The position numbers and the translations under genes are program-made. Below, piece by piece: positions 37,407 to 45,086 of a stretch of DNA of 64,000 bases. The DNA lies in contig CAXXKC010000003.1 in the NCBI GenBank assembly GCA_963674835.2, positions 1,426,001 through 1,490,000 of the forward strand. Reading direction: 5' to 3'. The notes beneath the pieces were generated by a model. It saw only the letters and a program-made list of their open reading frames with translations. It ran no database searches and had not been told where the DNA came from. Numbering within the stretch: position 1 is the stretch's first letter; each line of letters starts with the position of its first letter. The DNA is from G963674835 sp963674835 (GTDB lineage: Bacteria > Planctomycetota > Planctomycetia > Pirellulales > Thermoguttaceae).

Positions 37407-38231
37407 ATGGACGATCGCTCGAACCACGACCACGATGCTTTGGAGGCGATGGAGGTTTGTCGCCCGGGAAGCAATGATATCTCCGATCCGGCGCTCGCGT
37501 TTCTAGCGGAAGAACTGGCGGCGAACCCAGACCTGTCCAAGCGGTACGAGCAACTCCAGGGGCTGGACGGCAAGATCGCCGAGGCCTATAAGAACGTGCC
37601 CGTGCCAGTGGGGATGGCCGATCGAGTTCTGGCTTTCCTGGCTTTGTCGCAGATGGAAGAACCGACCGGGGCTGCGGAGGTGGAAGCAGCGCCAGAAGAG
37701 GAGCCCGTGGTACCGCGACGCCGGTTGCGGGGCTGGCTGCTGGCGACCGGCGGGGTCTTGGCGACTGCGGCAGCGATCCTGGTAATGGTGCTGACGGGGC
37801 CTCACGGTGATCGATCGGTGACCCGGGAGACGCTCATTCGAGCGGCAACAGTTCAATTTGCCGGGGCGTTGGAGAGCGGCGAGCAAGGAGAGTTGATGGA
37901 CGCGGTGAGTCCACCGGCGGCGTACCCGTTCAGCTCGGAGTTGGTGCGAAGCGCCAACATTCGCTGGCGTGAGATCAGCGGTTTCCTGGGGAACTCGGGG
38001 GTCGCCTACGATTTGATTCAGGGCCAGACGCGAGCGACCTTGTACGTGGTGCGGGGCGTGCTGGCGGGATTGCCGACGGCGCCGGCGGAGGTCGAGAGTT
38101 CCGCGGCGACGGGACGACAGCTCAGCGTCGGGGCGTGGCAGTCGAATGGCCTGCTGTACGTGCTGGTGGTCGATGGCAACCCGGGGCAGTACCGGCGATT
38201 CTTGGACATCACGCATGGTCCGGTGACCTGA
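37407..38231 (+). CDS. Single-pass membrane protein, probable anti-sigma partner
   Basis: A 274-residue protein. A cytoplasmic N-terminal helical region (about 1-105, DPALAFLAEELAANPDLSKR, then VPVPVGMADRVLAFL) is followed by a transmembrane helix (about 108-130, GWLLATGGVLATAAAILVMV) and an extracytoplasmic domain of about 140 residues ending in VVDGNPGQYRRFLDI. Topology and position directly after an ECF sigma factor indicate an anti-sigma or sensor role. The HxxxCxxC zinc motif of ZAS anti-sigma factors is not seen. AGGTAGAG precedes ATG 37407; the longer open frame runs back into the repeat. Confidence 0.78.
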   Translation: MDDRSNHDHDALEAMEVCRPGSNDISDPALAFLAEELAANPDLSKRYEQLQGLDGKIAEAYKNVPVPVGMADRVLAFLALSQMEEPTGAAEVEAAPEEEPVVPRRRLRGWLLATGGVLATAAAILVMVLTGPHGDRSVTRETLIRAATVQFAGALESGEQGELMDAVSPPAAYPFSSELVRSANIRWREISGFLGNSGVAYDLIQGQTRATLYVVRGVLAGLPTAPAEVESSAATGRQLSVGAWQSNGLLYVLVVDGNPGQYRRFLDITHGPVT

Positions 38232-38475
38232 CGGCGAGGGGGGAGCAGATATGCTGCCCAATCTGTGGTGTTTGCGCCGTTTCACGCCGAGGTCATAGAA
38301 TCGGCATATCCGGCAGTACTTCTCTAAACTGACCGGCAGTGGACGGCCGAACTATTAAGCACAAGCTGAGTGGCCTCGTCGTCTGGGCATTGAGATCGAG
38401 TTGTGGCCTTTGCGATCGGCGGCCGCGAGATGTTGGGAGTCTGTGACCAACCGGCCTCGTGAGGAGTGTTGTTCG

Positions 38476-38871
38476 ATGAAATGGCTGCCCGCGGCGTTGC
38501 TGATCGTTTTGGGTATGGCGGCTTCACCCGTGATGGCCGAGAAGCCATCCACGGCGGCGCCTTTGTTCAGCGGGACCATATCGCCGGGCGCTCTGACGCC
38601 GACGCCGGAGATGTGGTTTTACGAACAGGGCATGCGGCAGTACATGGATCCACAGCTGGCGGTGCGTCAGCGAGCGGAGTTTCGAGCGAACCAGCGAGAC
38701 TACCGCCTTGCGGCGCGGCGATGGTTTGGGTATTCGAATCTGCGTCCGACGGTCGGCACGGATTCGATTCATAGCGAGACCAAGCCGCACTGGTCAGGAA
38801 CCAACTCGGTGTATCCGAATCGCTGGAGCGGCGGTAGCGCCGTGGTTGTTGGGATACCGACGCTGAGATAG
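38476..38871 (+). CDS. Small secreted protein, conserved planctomycete type
   Basis: A 131-residue protein. A cleavable signal peptide (MKWLPAALLIVLGMAASPVM, then A/EK) is followed by a mature part rich in Arg, Trp and Tyr: MWFYEQGMRQYMDPQLAVRQ, YRLAARRWFGYSNLRPTV, KPHWSGTNSVYPNRW. GAGGAG lies nine bases before ATG. No enzymatic motif; function unknown. The upstream 38232-38475 shows no gene. Confidence 0.75.
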   Translation: MKWLPAALLIVLGMAASPVMAEKPSTAAPLFSGTISPGALTPTPEMWFYEQGMRQYMDPQLAVRQRAEFRANQRDYRLAARRWFGYSNLRPTVGTDSIHSETKPHWSGTNSVYPNRWSGGSAVVVGIPTLR

Positions 38872-38985
38872 CTTCGGCCTTCGATCGCCCCCGAGCTCGG
38901 TCCTTTCCCCAACGGGGCCCAGTCGGGATGCTGCCTCGGCACGCGAAGATGTCGAGGTCGGTACAGAGACGAAGGAGGCCACCAC

Positions 38986-39014
38986 GGGGTACCTGTCGGG
39001 GAGACGGGTACCCC
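38986..39014 (+). terminator. Possible terminator hairpin
   Basis: GGGGTACC (38986-38993) pairs perfectly with GGTACCCC (39007-39014) around a 13-base loop. The tail is only moderately T-rich (AGTTGTGTTTCTT), so termination is possible rather than certain. Confidence 0.4.
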
Positions 39015-39094
39015 AGTTGTGTTTCTTGGGGTTGCTATCGCCCCCCTCTTTCGCGGTCATCGTGGATCGACTAGATTGGCATGGGAGGCACCCC

Positions 39095-40276
39095 ATGCAA
39101 TTATGTGGTCGACATTATGCTACCGGCGAGCCAATCGAGGTCGAGTTGGTTGAGGGCCGGATTGCGGAAATCGGTTCGCTGGCGTTGGATGATTCGCGTC
39201 GCGAGGCGTGCCCATGGCTTTGTCCGGGATTGCTGGACTTGCAGATCAACGGGTATGGGGGTGAAGAGTTCAGCAGTGCGACGCTGACCGAGGCCAAGGT
39301 CGAGAAGATCGCCGATGAGATGGGCCGGTTTGGGGTGACGCGGTTCTTTCCCACGGTGACGACGCAGTCGCCATCGGTCATGGAGCACGCACTACGGGTG
39401 TTGTCGGCGACGTGCAGGTCGGCACCCCGGCTTGCGCGGCGGATGCCCGGCATTCACGTGGAGGGTCCGTTCATTTGCCCGGAAGACGGGGCGCGTGGGG
39501 CGCACCCTTTGGAATTCGTGCGGCCGCCGGATTGGGATGAGTTTCAGCGGATGCAGGAGGCGGCCGAGGGCAGGATTCGGGTGTTGACGCTTTCGCCGGA
39601 ATATGACGAATCGCTGGCGTTCATCCGACGGGTGGCCGACAGCGGTGTTGTCGTGTCGATCGGCCACACGGGCGCTGCGCCGGAGCGCATTCGGGCGGCG
39701 GCAGACGCCGGCGCGCGGCTGAGCACGCACCTGGGGAACGGCTCGCACACGATGCTTCCGCGTTTGCGCAACTACCTGTGGGAACAGTTGGCCGAAGACC
39801 GGCTGATGGCGGGCATGATCGTGGACGGACACCATCTGCCACCGGCGGTGGTCAAGAGCATGGTGCGTGCCAAGACTCCCGAGCGATGTATTCTGGTGTG
39901 CGACCTTTCGGGGCAGGCCGGACAACCGCCAGGGCGCTATTCGAGCCCGTTCTGTGATGTCGAGATTTTGCCGACGGGGAAGCTGGTGGTCGCCGGCCAG
40001 ACCGAGGTGCTGGCAGGAGCGACGGTGCCTACGAGCGAGTGCCTAGCCAACGTGATGTCGTTCGCGGGCGTCGATCTGGCGACCGCAGTGCACATGGGCG
40101 TACACCATCCGGCGAAGCTTGTGGGATTGGAAGTCGATGAGCTGGAGACGGGCAGCGCGGCCAACTTGATGCAGTTTGGCCTGACGCGTTCTGAGGTCGA
40201 TGGGCTGCTGCGGATCGACATCCGGGCCGTCGTGTTGGACGGCGAGCTACTTCACGGCTGTCCCTGGACACCATGA
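39095..40276 (+). CDS. nagA: N-acetylglucosamine-6-phosphate deacetylase
   Basis: A 393-residue amidohydrolase that removes acetate from GlcNAc-6-phosphate in amino-sugar and cell-wall recycling. The barrel begins PGLLDLQINGYGGEEF (the E. coli-like form without HxH). The metal Glu is in HVEGPFICPEDGARGAHPL, further metal His residues are in SIGHTGA and STHLGNG, and the catalytic Asp is in LVCDLSGQAG. GGAGG lies seven bases before ATG 39095. The earlier in-frame ATG at 39017 would add an unrelated hydrophobic stretch. Its 3' end overlaps the convergent TPR gene by 25 bases. Confidence 0.88.
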   Translation: MQLCGRHYATGEPIEVELVEGRIAEIGSLALDDSRREACPWLCPGLLDLQINGYGGEEFSSATLTEAKVEKIADEMGRFGVTRFFPTVTTQSPSVMEHALRVLSATCRSAPRLARRMPGIHVEGPFICPEDGARGAHPLEFVRPPDWDEFQRMQEAAEGRIRVLTLSPEYDESLAFIRRVADSGVVVSIGHTGAAPERIRAAADAGARLSTHLGNGSHTMLPRLRNYLWEQLAEDRLMAGMIVDGHHLPPAVVKSMVRAKTPERCILVCDLSGQAGQPPGRYSSPFCDVEILPTGKLVVAGQTEVLAGATVPTSECLANVMSFAGVDLATAVHMGVHHPAKLVGLEVDELETGSAANLMQFGLTRSEVDGLLRIDIRAVVLDGELLHGCPWTP

Positions 40277-40626
40277 GTGCCCGGCTTGGGCGGTCGCGCT
40301 CCGCGGGCATTGCCAAGCATCTGGATCGCACGGTTGACATCACCGGCCTGGCGATACCAGAGGCTCAAGGCGAGCCACGCCGAGCGGTCGAGGGGAGGCG
40401 GAGCGGTTCGGGCGGCCACTTCGAACGACTGCACGGCTTCATCGTAACGATGCTGCTTCTGCAGAGCGGCACCGCGGATGAGGGCGACTTCGGCTTGGAA
40501 GGGCCCCAAGAAACCGAGGCCATCCAGGCACCCCAGCGCTTGCTGGGCCATGCCGAGCTCTAAGTAGCCCGTCGCCTGCTGCATTCGCTTGGCCACACGA
40601 ACCATTTGTTTGGCATCGAAAGACAT
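40252..40626 (-). CDS. Small TPR-like protein
   Basis: A 124-residue soluble helical protein. The tetratricopeptide-like units are ATGYLELGMAQQALGCLDGL, QAEVALIRGAALQKQHRYDE followed by AVQSFE, and SAWLALSLWYRQAGDVNRAI followed by QMLG. The tail is basic and Pro-rich. ATG 40626 has GGAAAGAGG upstream, so the open frame beyond it is not used. No partner is evident; the stop lies inside the end of nagA on the other strand. Confidence 0.72.
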   Translation of the reverse strand: MSFDAKQMVRVAKRMQQATGYLELGMAQQALGCLDGLGFLGPFQAEVALIRGAALQKQHRYDEAVQSFEVAARTAPPPLDRSAWLALSLWYRQAGDVNRAIQMLGNARGARPPKPGTHGVQGQP

Positions 40627-40854
40627 GACTGCCTCTTTCCTGTCGATCAATCTCGGCCCACCCTGTCGCCCACGTTGGGCAACCGATGGGAAGGAGAGCA
40701 AACACCATACCAAGCGGGTTGGTTCCCGGCACAATCGTCCCAAGCGGATGAATCTCAATGGCTTAGCCACTGCCGCCGGTTTGGGCGCGTTTTGGCAATG
40801 CTGCCATTCTGCCAGTCTGGAGGCAGTGGTGTGGTTAAATTGTGAGCGAGGAGA

Positions 40855-41697
40855 TCAGCCATCCGCCGGAGGTGTGAGACGGCAATAGCCGGGCAGAGCG
40901 CGGATGCGCTTCTGGATGGCCTCGACTTGCCGCTGGAACCGCGGGTCGGTGGTCGAACCGTAGTGGTCGAGGAAGGCCTTCCACGAGAGACCTTCGGGGA
41001 GGTTGCACTGGTCGGGCATGAATCGTTCGATAGTGAACGTTTCGGCGACATCGGCCAGCGAGAGTCGCGTGTCGCTTGTTGATGCCGGCGCAGCCAGTGA
41101 TGGCGGTTGCTGCTCGACGCGTATTGGCGGTGCAGTGCTCAATAAGTGCCTGGCGAAGGCGATGCCAGCCAAATCGGCGGACAGGTCGGCGAAGCTGAAC
41201 CCGGAACCACCTTGGGCATCGCGGATTTCCTTGAGGATGCCGGCGGACTGGGCTACCTCGGAGCCAACGAGCGGGACGAGCGCGGCCGAGACGACGAAGT
41301 GCTGGGCCGTATCATGGCGGCCACGCATCGTGGGTTTGCCGAGGACGGATCGTCGTTGCCGACGTTGGGACTCGGATTCCACCACCGGGACCCATTGGCT
41401 GAGGAGCGGCGTTCGTTGCAGCGTGCCGGCATCGTCCAGGGCGATGCCCAATGCGAGTAGGTATGCTTTGACCGAGACGGCTTCGGGAAGTCTGCTCGCC
41501 GCCTGGGCCGCACGGCGCATGAGGTGCTCGGTGAGGAGATCGCCTTGCAAGGGATGCGCTCGCTGGTGATTCTCAGAGGCGGCCGAAACGATCGCGTCGA
41601 CAACCGTGCTCGTGGCGGCCTGAAGCGACTGGCCGAAGACCGGCGGTGCGGTGGCCAACGAAGCGAACCATACCAGCAGGAAGAAGAGCCGTCGCAT
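40855..41697 (-). CDS. Secreted YfiM/DUF2279-like protein, hypothetical
   Basis: A 280-residue protein with a signal peptide (MRRLFFLLVWFASLATAPPV, then FGQ). The central part (about 125-190) has RHDTAQHFVVSAALVPLVGS, then GILKEIRDAQGGSGFSFADL, then SADLAGIAF. This pattern (His, later Lys-Glu, Asp and a final Asp-x-x-G) resembles the YfiM/DUF2279 family of periplasmic proteins. That assignment is by eye. The Pro-rich linker and C-terminal 60 residues are unassigned. CGAGG precedes the ATG. Function unknown. Confidence 0.68.
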   Translation of the reverse strand: MRRLFFLLVWFASLATAPPVFGQSLQAATSTVVDAIVSAASENHQRAHPLQGDLLTEHLMRRAAQAASRLPEAVSVKAYLLALGIALDDAGTLQRTPLLSQWVPVVESESQRRQRRSVLGKPTMRGRHDTAQHFVVSAALVPLVGSEVAQSAGILKEIRDAQGGSGFSFADLSADLAGIAFARHLLSTAPPIRVEQQPPSLAAPASTSDTRLSLADVAETFTIERFMPDQCNLPEGLSWKAFLDHYGSTTDPRFQRQVEAIQKRIRALPGYCRLTPPADG

Positions 41698-42058
41698 GGT
41701 GTAGCCTCGTTAGCGGAAGTGTCAGCGTGGGGGATCGTCGTTTGGAATTGTAACACGCCTCGAGGGCGTGCGTAGACACGAGGTCGCGCGGGCAAGGGAT
41801 CGATAAGGCGCGCAATTCGGTACGAACCATCCGAAGGGGGCCCTGCATTTTTTGCACAGTCGCGGGGTACGGGGTGAGATGAGTCCCCGCAAGTCGGCGG
41901 GACCACGAAGAAATGGGGCGTAACTGCGAAACTATCTGGCATTGGGCTGCCGACTGTGATAGAAGACTTCTGATAGAAGAAAGACCTCTGTCGCCGACCC
42001 TGAGTGGACGGCGCAACCGATCCGGCCACGAGGCCTGCATTTCTGGAAGGAGAAGACC
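41698..42058. other. Divergent intergenic region with direct repeat
   Basis: The region between two divergent genes. TGATAGAAGA occurs twice (41957-41966 and 41971-41980) separated by CTTC, about 80 bases before the plus-strand TPR gene. It could be an operator, but no promoter hexamers are certain. No gene seen. Confidence 0.4.
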
Positions 42059-42922
42059 ATGAAGATGGCAACTACTCTCGCCGCAGCCGTGTTGACGGTT
42101 GTTGTGGCGCTGCCTGTGCTGGCCCGCGGCGAATCGGCGCAACAGGCGTATCAGAAGGGTCAGACGCTGTTGTCGAAGGGAGATTTCAACGGCGCACTGA
42201 AGGCACTGGCGGCCGCGGCTCGCGCGGACGGCCAGAACCAGGAGTACATGCAGCGATATGCGATGGTTCGCCGGGTTCTGCAACTGCAACAGAAGATGGA
42301 GGCAGAGAAGGACCCGCAGCGATGGCTGTACATGGCGAGAGCATTGCACGCATTCTATATCGGAGAGGGCCTGTTGGACGAGACGGCCGCACTGGATCGC
42401 AAGATCCACGCGAAGTTCAACGACACCTCGTCGGCAACGCTGCTGGCAGAGACGGAGCTGGCACTCAACAACAACGCCGAGGCGGCGGACGTGCTGAAGA
42501 AGCTCGAGCCGAACCAGTCCAGTGCAGTGACGCAGGCTTTGCTGGGCATCGCGCTAGCTCGACAGGGTAAGATGGACGACGCGAAGCGAGTGACGAAAGC
42601 GATCGTCCGGCCTGCGGACGTCGAGCCGCGGACCGTGTACACGCTGGCGCGCTTGCATGCGGTGACGGGCGATTCGGATGCGGCGATGAAAGAGCTGGGC
42701 CAGGTGTTGGAGTCGGTGCCGCCGAGCATTCAGGTGAGCTATCGCGAGCACGCGACCCGTTGTCCGGATTTCCGGGCGTTGGCCGGGACCAAGCAGTTCG
42801 CCCAGGTATTGAAGACCGAGTCGAAGATACCGGAGTCGCGGTGCAGCGGAGGCCAGGGATGCGCCGGATGCCCGAACCGCGGGCAGTGTCCCAAGGCTCA
42901 GGGTCAATCGCAATCGCCATGA
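42059..42922 (+). CDS. Exported TPR protein with Cys-rich C-terminus
   Basis: A 287-residue protein. It has a signal peptide (MKMATTLAAAVLTVVVALPV, then LARG). TPR-like helices run from about 25 to 235 (SAQQAYQKGQTLLSKGDFNG, SSAVTQALLGIALARQGKMD). The tail (about 260-280) has the pattern Cys-x4-Cys-x2-Cys-x5-Cys within a Gly-rich stretch, which could bind a metal. GGAAGGAGAAG is an excellent ribosome-binding site. The stop overlaps the start of the polyferredoxin gene (ATGA), so the two products are probably used together. Confidence 0.8.
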   Translation: MKMATTLAAAVLTVVVALPVLARGESAQQAYQKGQTLLSKGDFNGALKALAAAARADGQNQEYMQRYAMVRRVLQLQQKMEAEKDPQRWLYMARALHAFYIGEGLLDETAALDRKIHAKFNDTSSATLLAETELALNNNAEAADVLKKLEPNQSSAVTQALLGIALARQGKMDDAKRVTKAIVRPADVEPRTVYTLARLHAVTGDSDAAMKELGQVLESVPPSIQVSYREHATRCPDFRALAGTKQFAQVLKTESKIPESRCSGGQGCAGCPNRGQCPKAQGQSQSP

Positions 42923-44127
42923 AGAAGACCCGCCGCACGGTTCAACTGGGCTTCTTGGCGTTGACACTGGTGGCCGTGTTCGCGTTGAAGGAGAACGCGG
43001 AACGCTGGTGCCCGTTCGGCGGCGTGGAAGCCTTGTATACGTACGTGACCGAAGGGAACATGGTATGTTCGCTGGGCACGTCGAACTTCTTCCTGCTCGG
43101 GGGCGTGCTCGCAATGACGCTGCTGGTGCGGCGGGCATTTTGCGGGTACATGTGTCCGATTGGGACCATCTCGGAAATGGTGCGGTCGCTGGCACGGCGG
43201 GCAGGGCTGCCGGAGATTCGCGTGGGGCAGAGGGTCGATCGGGTGCTGGGCGCCGCGAAATATGCAGTGTTGGGCCTGATTCTGTACACCACGTGGCGGG
43301 CCGGGGAACTCATGTTCCGCGGTTATGACCCGTGCTATGCGTTGATCAGCCGGCACGGGGCCGACATTACGGTGTGGGCGTACGTGGTGGCCGGGGCCAT
43401 CGTCGCCGTTTCGCTGTTTGTGTCGTTGCCGTTTTGCCGATGGTTCTGTCCACTGGCCGCGGTGCTGACGCCGTTCTCGCGTGTCGGACTGACGCGGGTG
43501 CGGCGTGACCCGGCTTTGTGCACGGGGTGCCGTCGGTGCTCGGCGGCCTGTCCGATGGAGATTCCCGTAGATCAGCTCACGCAGGTGTCGCGTGCGAGCT
43601 GTCTTTCGTGTTTGAACTGCGTGGAGGCATGTCCTCACCGCGAGAAGCACGCGATTACGTGGGGAGCGGCGGGCTGGCTGGGACGGCGGTGGCCTCAGGC
43701 GGCGCTGGTCGGCGTCGTGCTTGTGTGCACGACCGGAGCGGTGTGGGGGTCGTATGCGCTACCGCTGCCGTCATTTCGCAAGACACGAGGGACGGCGGTG
43801 GCGGAGTATGCCACGGTCGATCTGAAGGTCGAGCATTTGACCTGCCGCGGGCGAGCAAACCTGTTCGTGTGGTACCTGGACCGGGACGACCTGTTTCGCG
43901 TGCCGGGATATTTGAAGATCGAAGCGTGGCCGAGCCCTTCCGTGGCCGACGTGCGAATCAGCTACGATCCGCGGGAGACGAACGTGGCGACCATCCAGCA
44001 GGCGATCACCGAGCCGTACTACAATCTTTCGGAGGATCGGTGGCTTCCATCGCCGTTCCGGATTGAGGGCTACGATCCGCTGGAATTGGGCCTGGAAGAA
44101 GCGGGGGCCCCGCCGGTGGATCCCTAG
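42919..44127 (+). CDS. NapH/CcoG-type membrane polyferredoxin with HMA-like C-terminal domain
   Basis: A 402-residue integral membrane iron-sulfur protein. About five transmembrane helices are seen (near 8-24, 52-70, 112-130, 145-168, 255-275). Two juxtamembrane Cys pairs CGYMCP and CRWFCP match the NapH/NosR/CcoG pattern. Two classical 4Fe-4S motifs follow, CTGCRRCSAACP (about 200) and CLSCLNCVEACP (about 228). The last 100 residues (TVDLKVEHLTCRGRANLFVW, then YDPRETNVATIQQAI) look like a ferredoxin-fold heavy-metal-associated domain with only one of the usual two Cys. Electron transfer across or along the membrane is the family role; the partner is unknown. Confidence 0.82.
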   Translation: MKKTRRTVQLGFLALTLVAVFALKENAERWCPFGGVEALYTYVTEGNMVCSLGTSNFFLLGGVLAMTLLVRRAFCGYMCPIGTISEMVRSLARRAGLPEIRVGQRVDRVLGAAKYAVLGLILYTTWRAGELMFRGYDPCYALISRHGADITVWAYVVAGAIVAVSLFVSLPFCRWFCPLAAVLTPFSRVGLTRVRRDPALCTGCRRCSAACPMEIPVDQLTQVSRASCLSCLNCVEACPHREKHAITWGAAGWLGRRWPQAALVGVVLVCTTGAVWGSYALPLPSFRKTRGTAVAEYATVDLKVEHLTCRGRANLFVWYLDRDDLFRVPGYLKIEAWPSPSVADVRISYDPRETNVATIQQAITEPYYNLSEDRWLPSPFRIEGYDPLELGLEEAGAPPVDP

Positions 44128-44190
44128 GCCGTGTGGCACGTTGAGATCGAGCTGCCAGCAGCGTAGCGCGCCGGCCGTGCGCGGGACCGC

Positions 44191-44820
44191 TCAATGGGAC
44201 GCCGGTGGGCGCGGGCCGGAGCGTCCCCTGCCCCGCCGGATCGCGATTTCTGTGATGACGAGGTCCATGGCGACGTCGTAGGGCTGCATGGGCACCTCGG
44301 GGACGATCTGGCACTGGAAGGCGAGGCCGACCAGGCAGGCGTCGGGGCGGAGGCTGGGTAGGAGGCGATCGTAGTATCCCTTGCCGTGCCCGATCCGGCC
44401 ACCATGGGGATCGAAGGCGACGCCGGGCACCATGACCAGATCCAATTGGGCCGGGTCAATGCGTTTGTCGGCACGGAGGCGGAGATCGGGCAAGGGCTCC
44501 AAGAGGCCGAAATAGCCCGGGGCCAACTCATCCATGTTTTCGAGGCGGAACAGTCCCAGGTCGGGGCCGACGCAATAGGGGACGACAAGGGTCTTGCCGC
44601 GGCGGAGGATTTCGGGAAGAAAGGGACGCGTGCGGACTTCGCTGCGGACGTCGACGTAGCTCATTACGACGCCGGCACGATGGTATTCGTCGAGGGCGGC
44701 GAGCTTGCCGCAGATGATTCGGCTGAATTCGTCCTTGGAGGGTTGCCGACGGCGGGTGGCGAGCACGTCGCGGCGGATGGTTTGCTTGAGCGACTGAGGA
44801 TCGCCGGACGGTTCAAGCAT
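44191..44820 (-). CDS. fthC: 5-formyltetrahydrofolate cyclo-ligase
   Basis: A 209-residue enzyme converting 5-formyl-THF to 5,10-methenyl-THF with ATP. N-terminal LKQTIRRDVLATRR carries the substrate-phosphate basic residues, VMSYVDVRSEVRTRP the central part, LDLVMVPGVAFDPHGGRIGH followed by GKGYYDR the signature, and LVGLAFQCQIV the end. ATG 44820 is taken; an in-frame TTG three codons earlier is possible. It is convergent with the polyferredoxin gene. Confidence 0.93.
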   Translation of the reverse strand: MLEPSGDPQSLKQTIRRDVLATRRRQPSKDEFSRIICGKLAALDEYHRAGVVMSYVDVRSEVRTRPFLPEILRRGKTLVVPYCVGPDLGLFRLENMDELAPGYFGLLEPLPDLRLRADKRIDPAQLDLVMVPGVAFDPHGGRIGHGKGYYDRLLPSLRPDACLVGLAFQCQIVPEVPMQPYDVAMDLVITEIAIRRGRGRSGPRPPASH

Positions 44821-44876
44821 GACGACCAATCCTCAGCGTAGACCGAGGGGAAGACGTGAGAACGAGCGGTTGCCTG

Positions 44877-44966
44877 GTGCGTGTCGCACTTAACTGTAGC
44901 GTTCGCAGCGGCGTGTTTCTACGGTTCCGAAAGCGAAAGACACGCTACGATCACGCCGAATGCGCT
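44877..44966. repeat. Dispersed repeat family C, copy 3
   Basis: Close copy of the unit at 36539-36628 (GTAGCGTTCGCAGCGGCGTG, TTTCTACGGTTCCGAAAGCG). It lies between fthC and the 3' end of the giant gene. Confidence 0.75.
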
Positions 44967-45026
44967 CTAGAATGGTACGCCATCGAACGGCGAAGGGCAA
45001 CCCGTTGTGAGGACGGGAAACAGACA

Positions 45027-45068
45027 CGGCCAGGAGCTGGCGCCGGTGAGGCATCAGGATCCTGGCCG
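45027..45068 (-). terminator. Probable terminator of the giant surface-protein gene
   Basis: On the minus strand CGGCCAGGA (45068-45060) pairs perfectly with TCCTGGCCG (45035-45027). It is followed by the T-rich TGTCTGTTT. It begins 18 bases past the stop codon. Confidence 0.5.
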
Positions 45069-45086
45069 CTGGGAATCGAATGTGGT

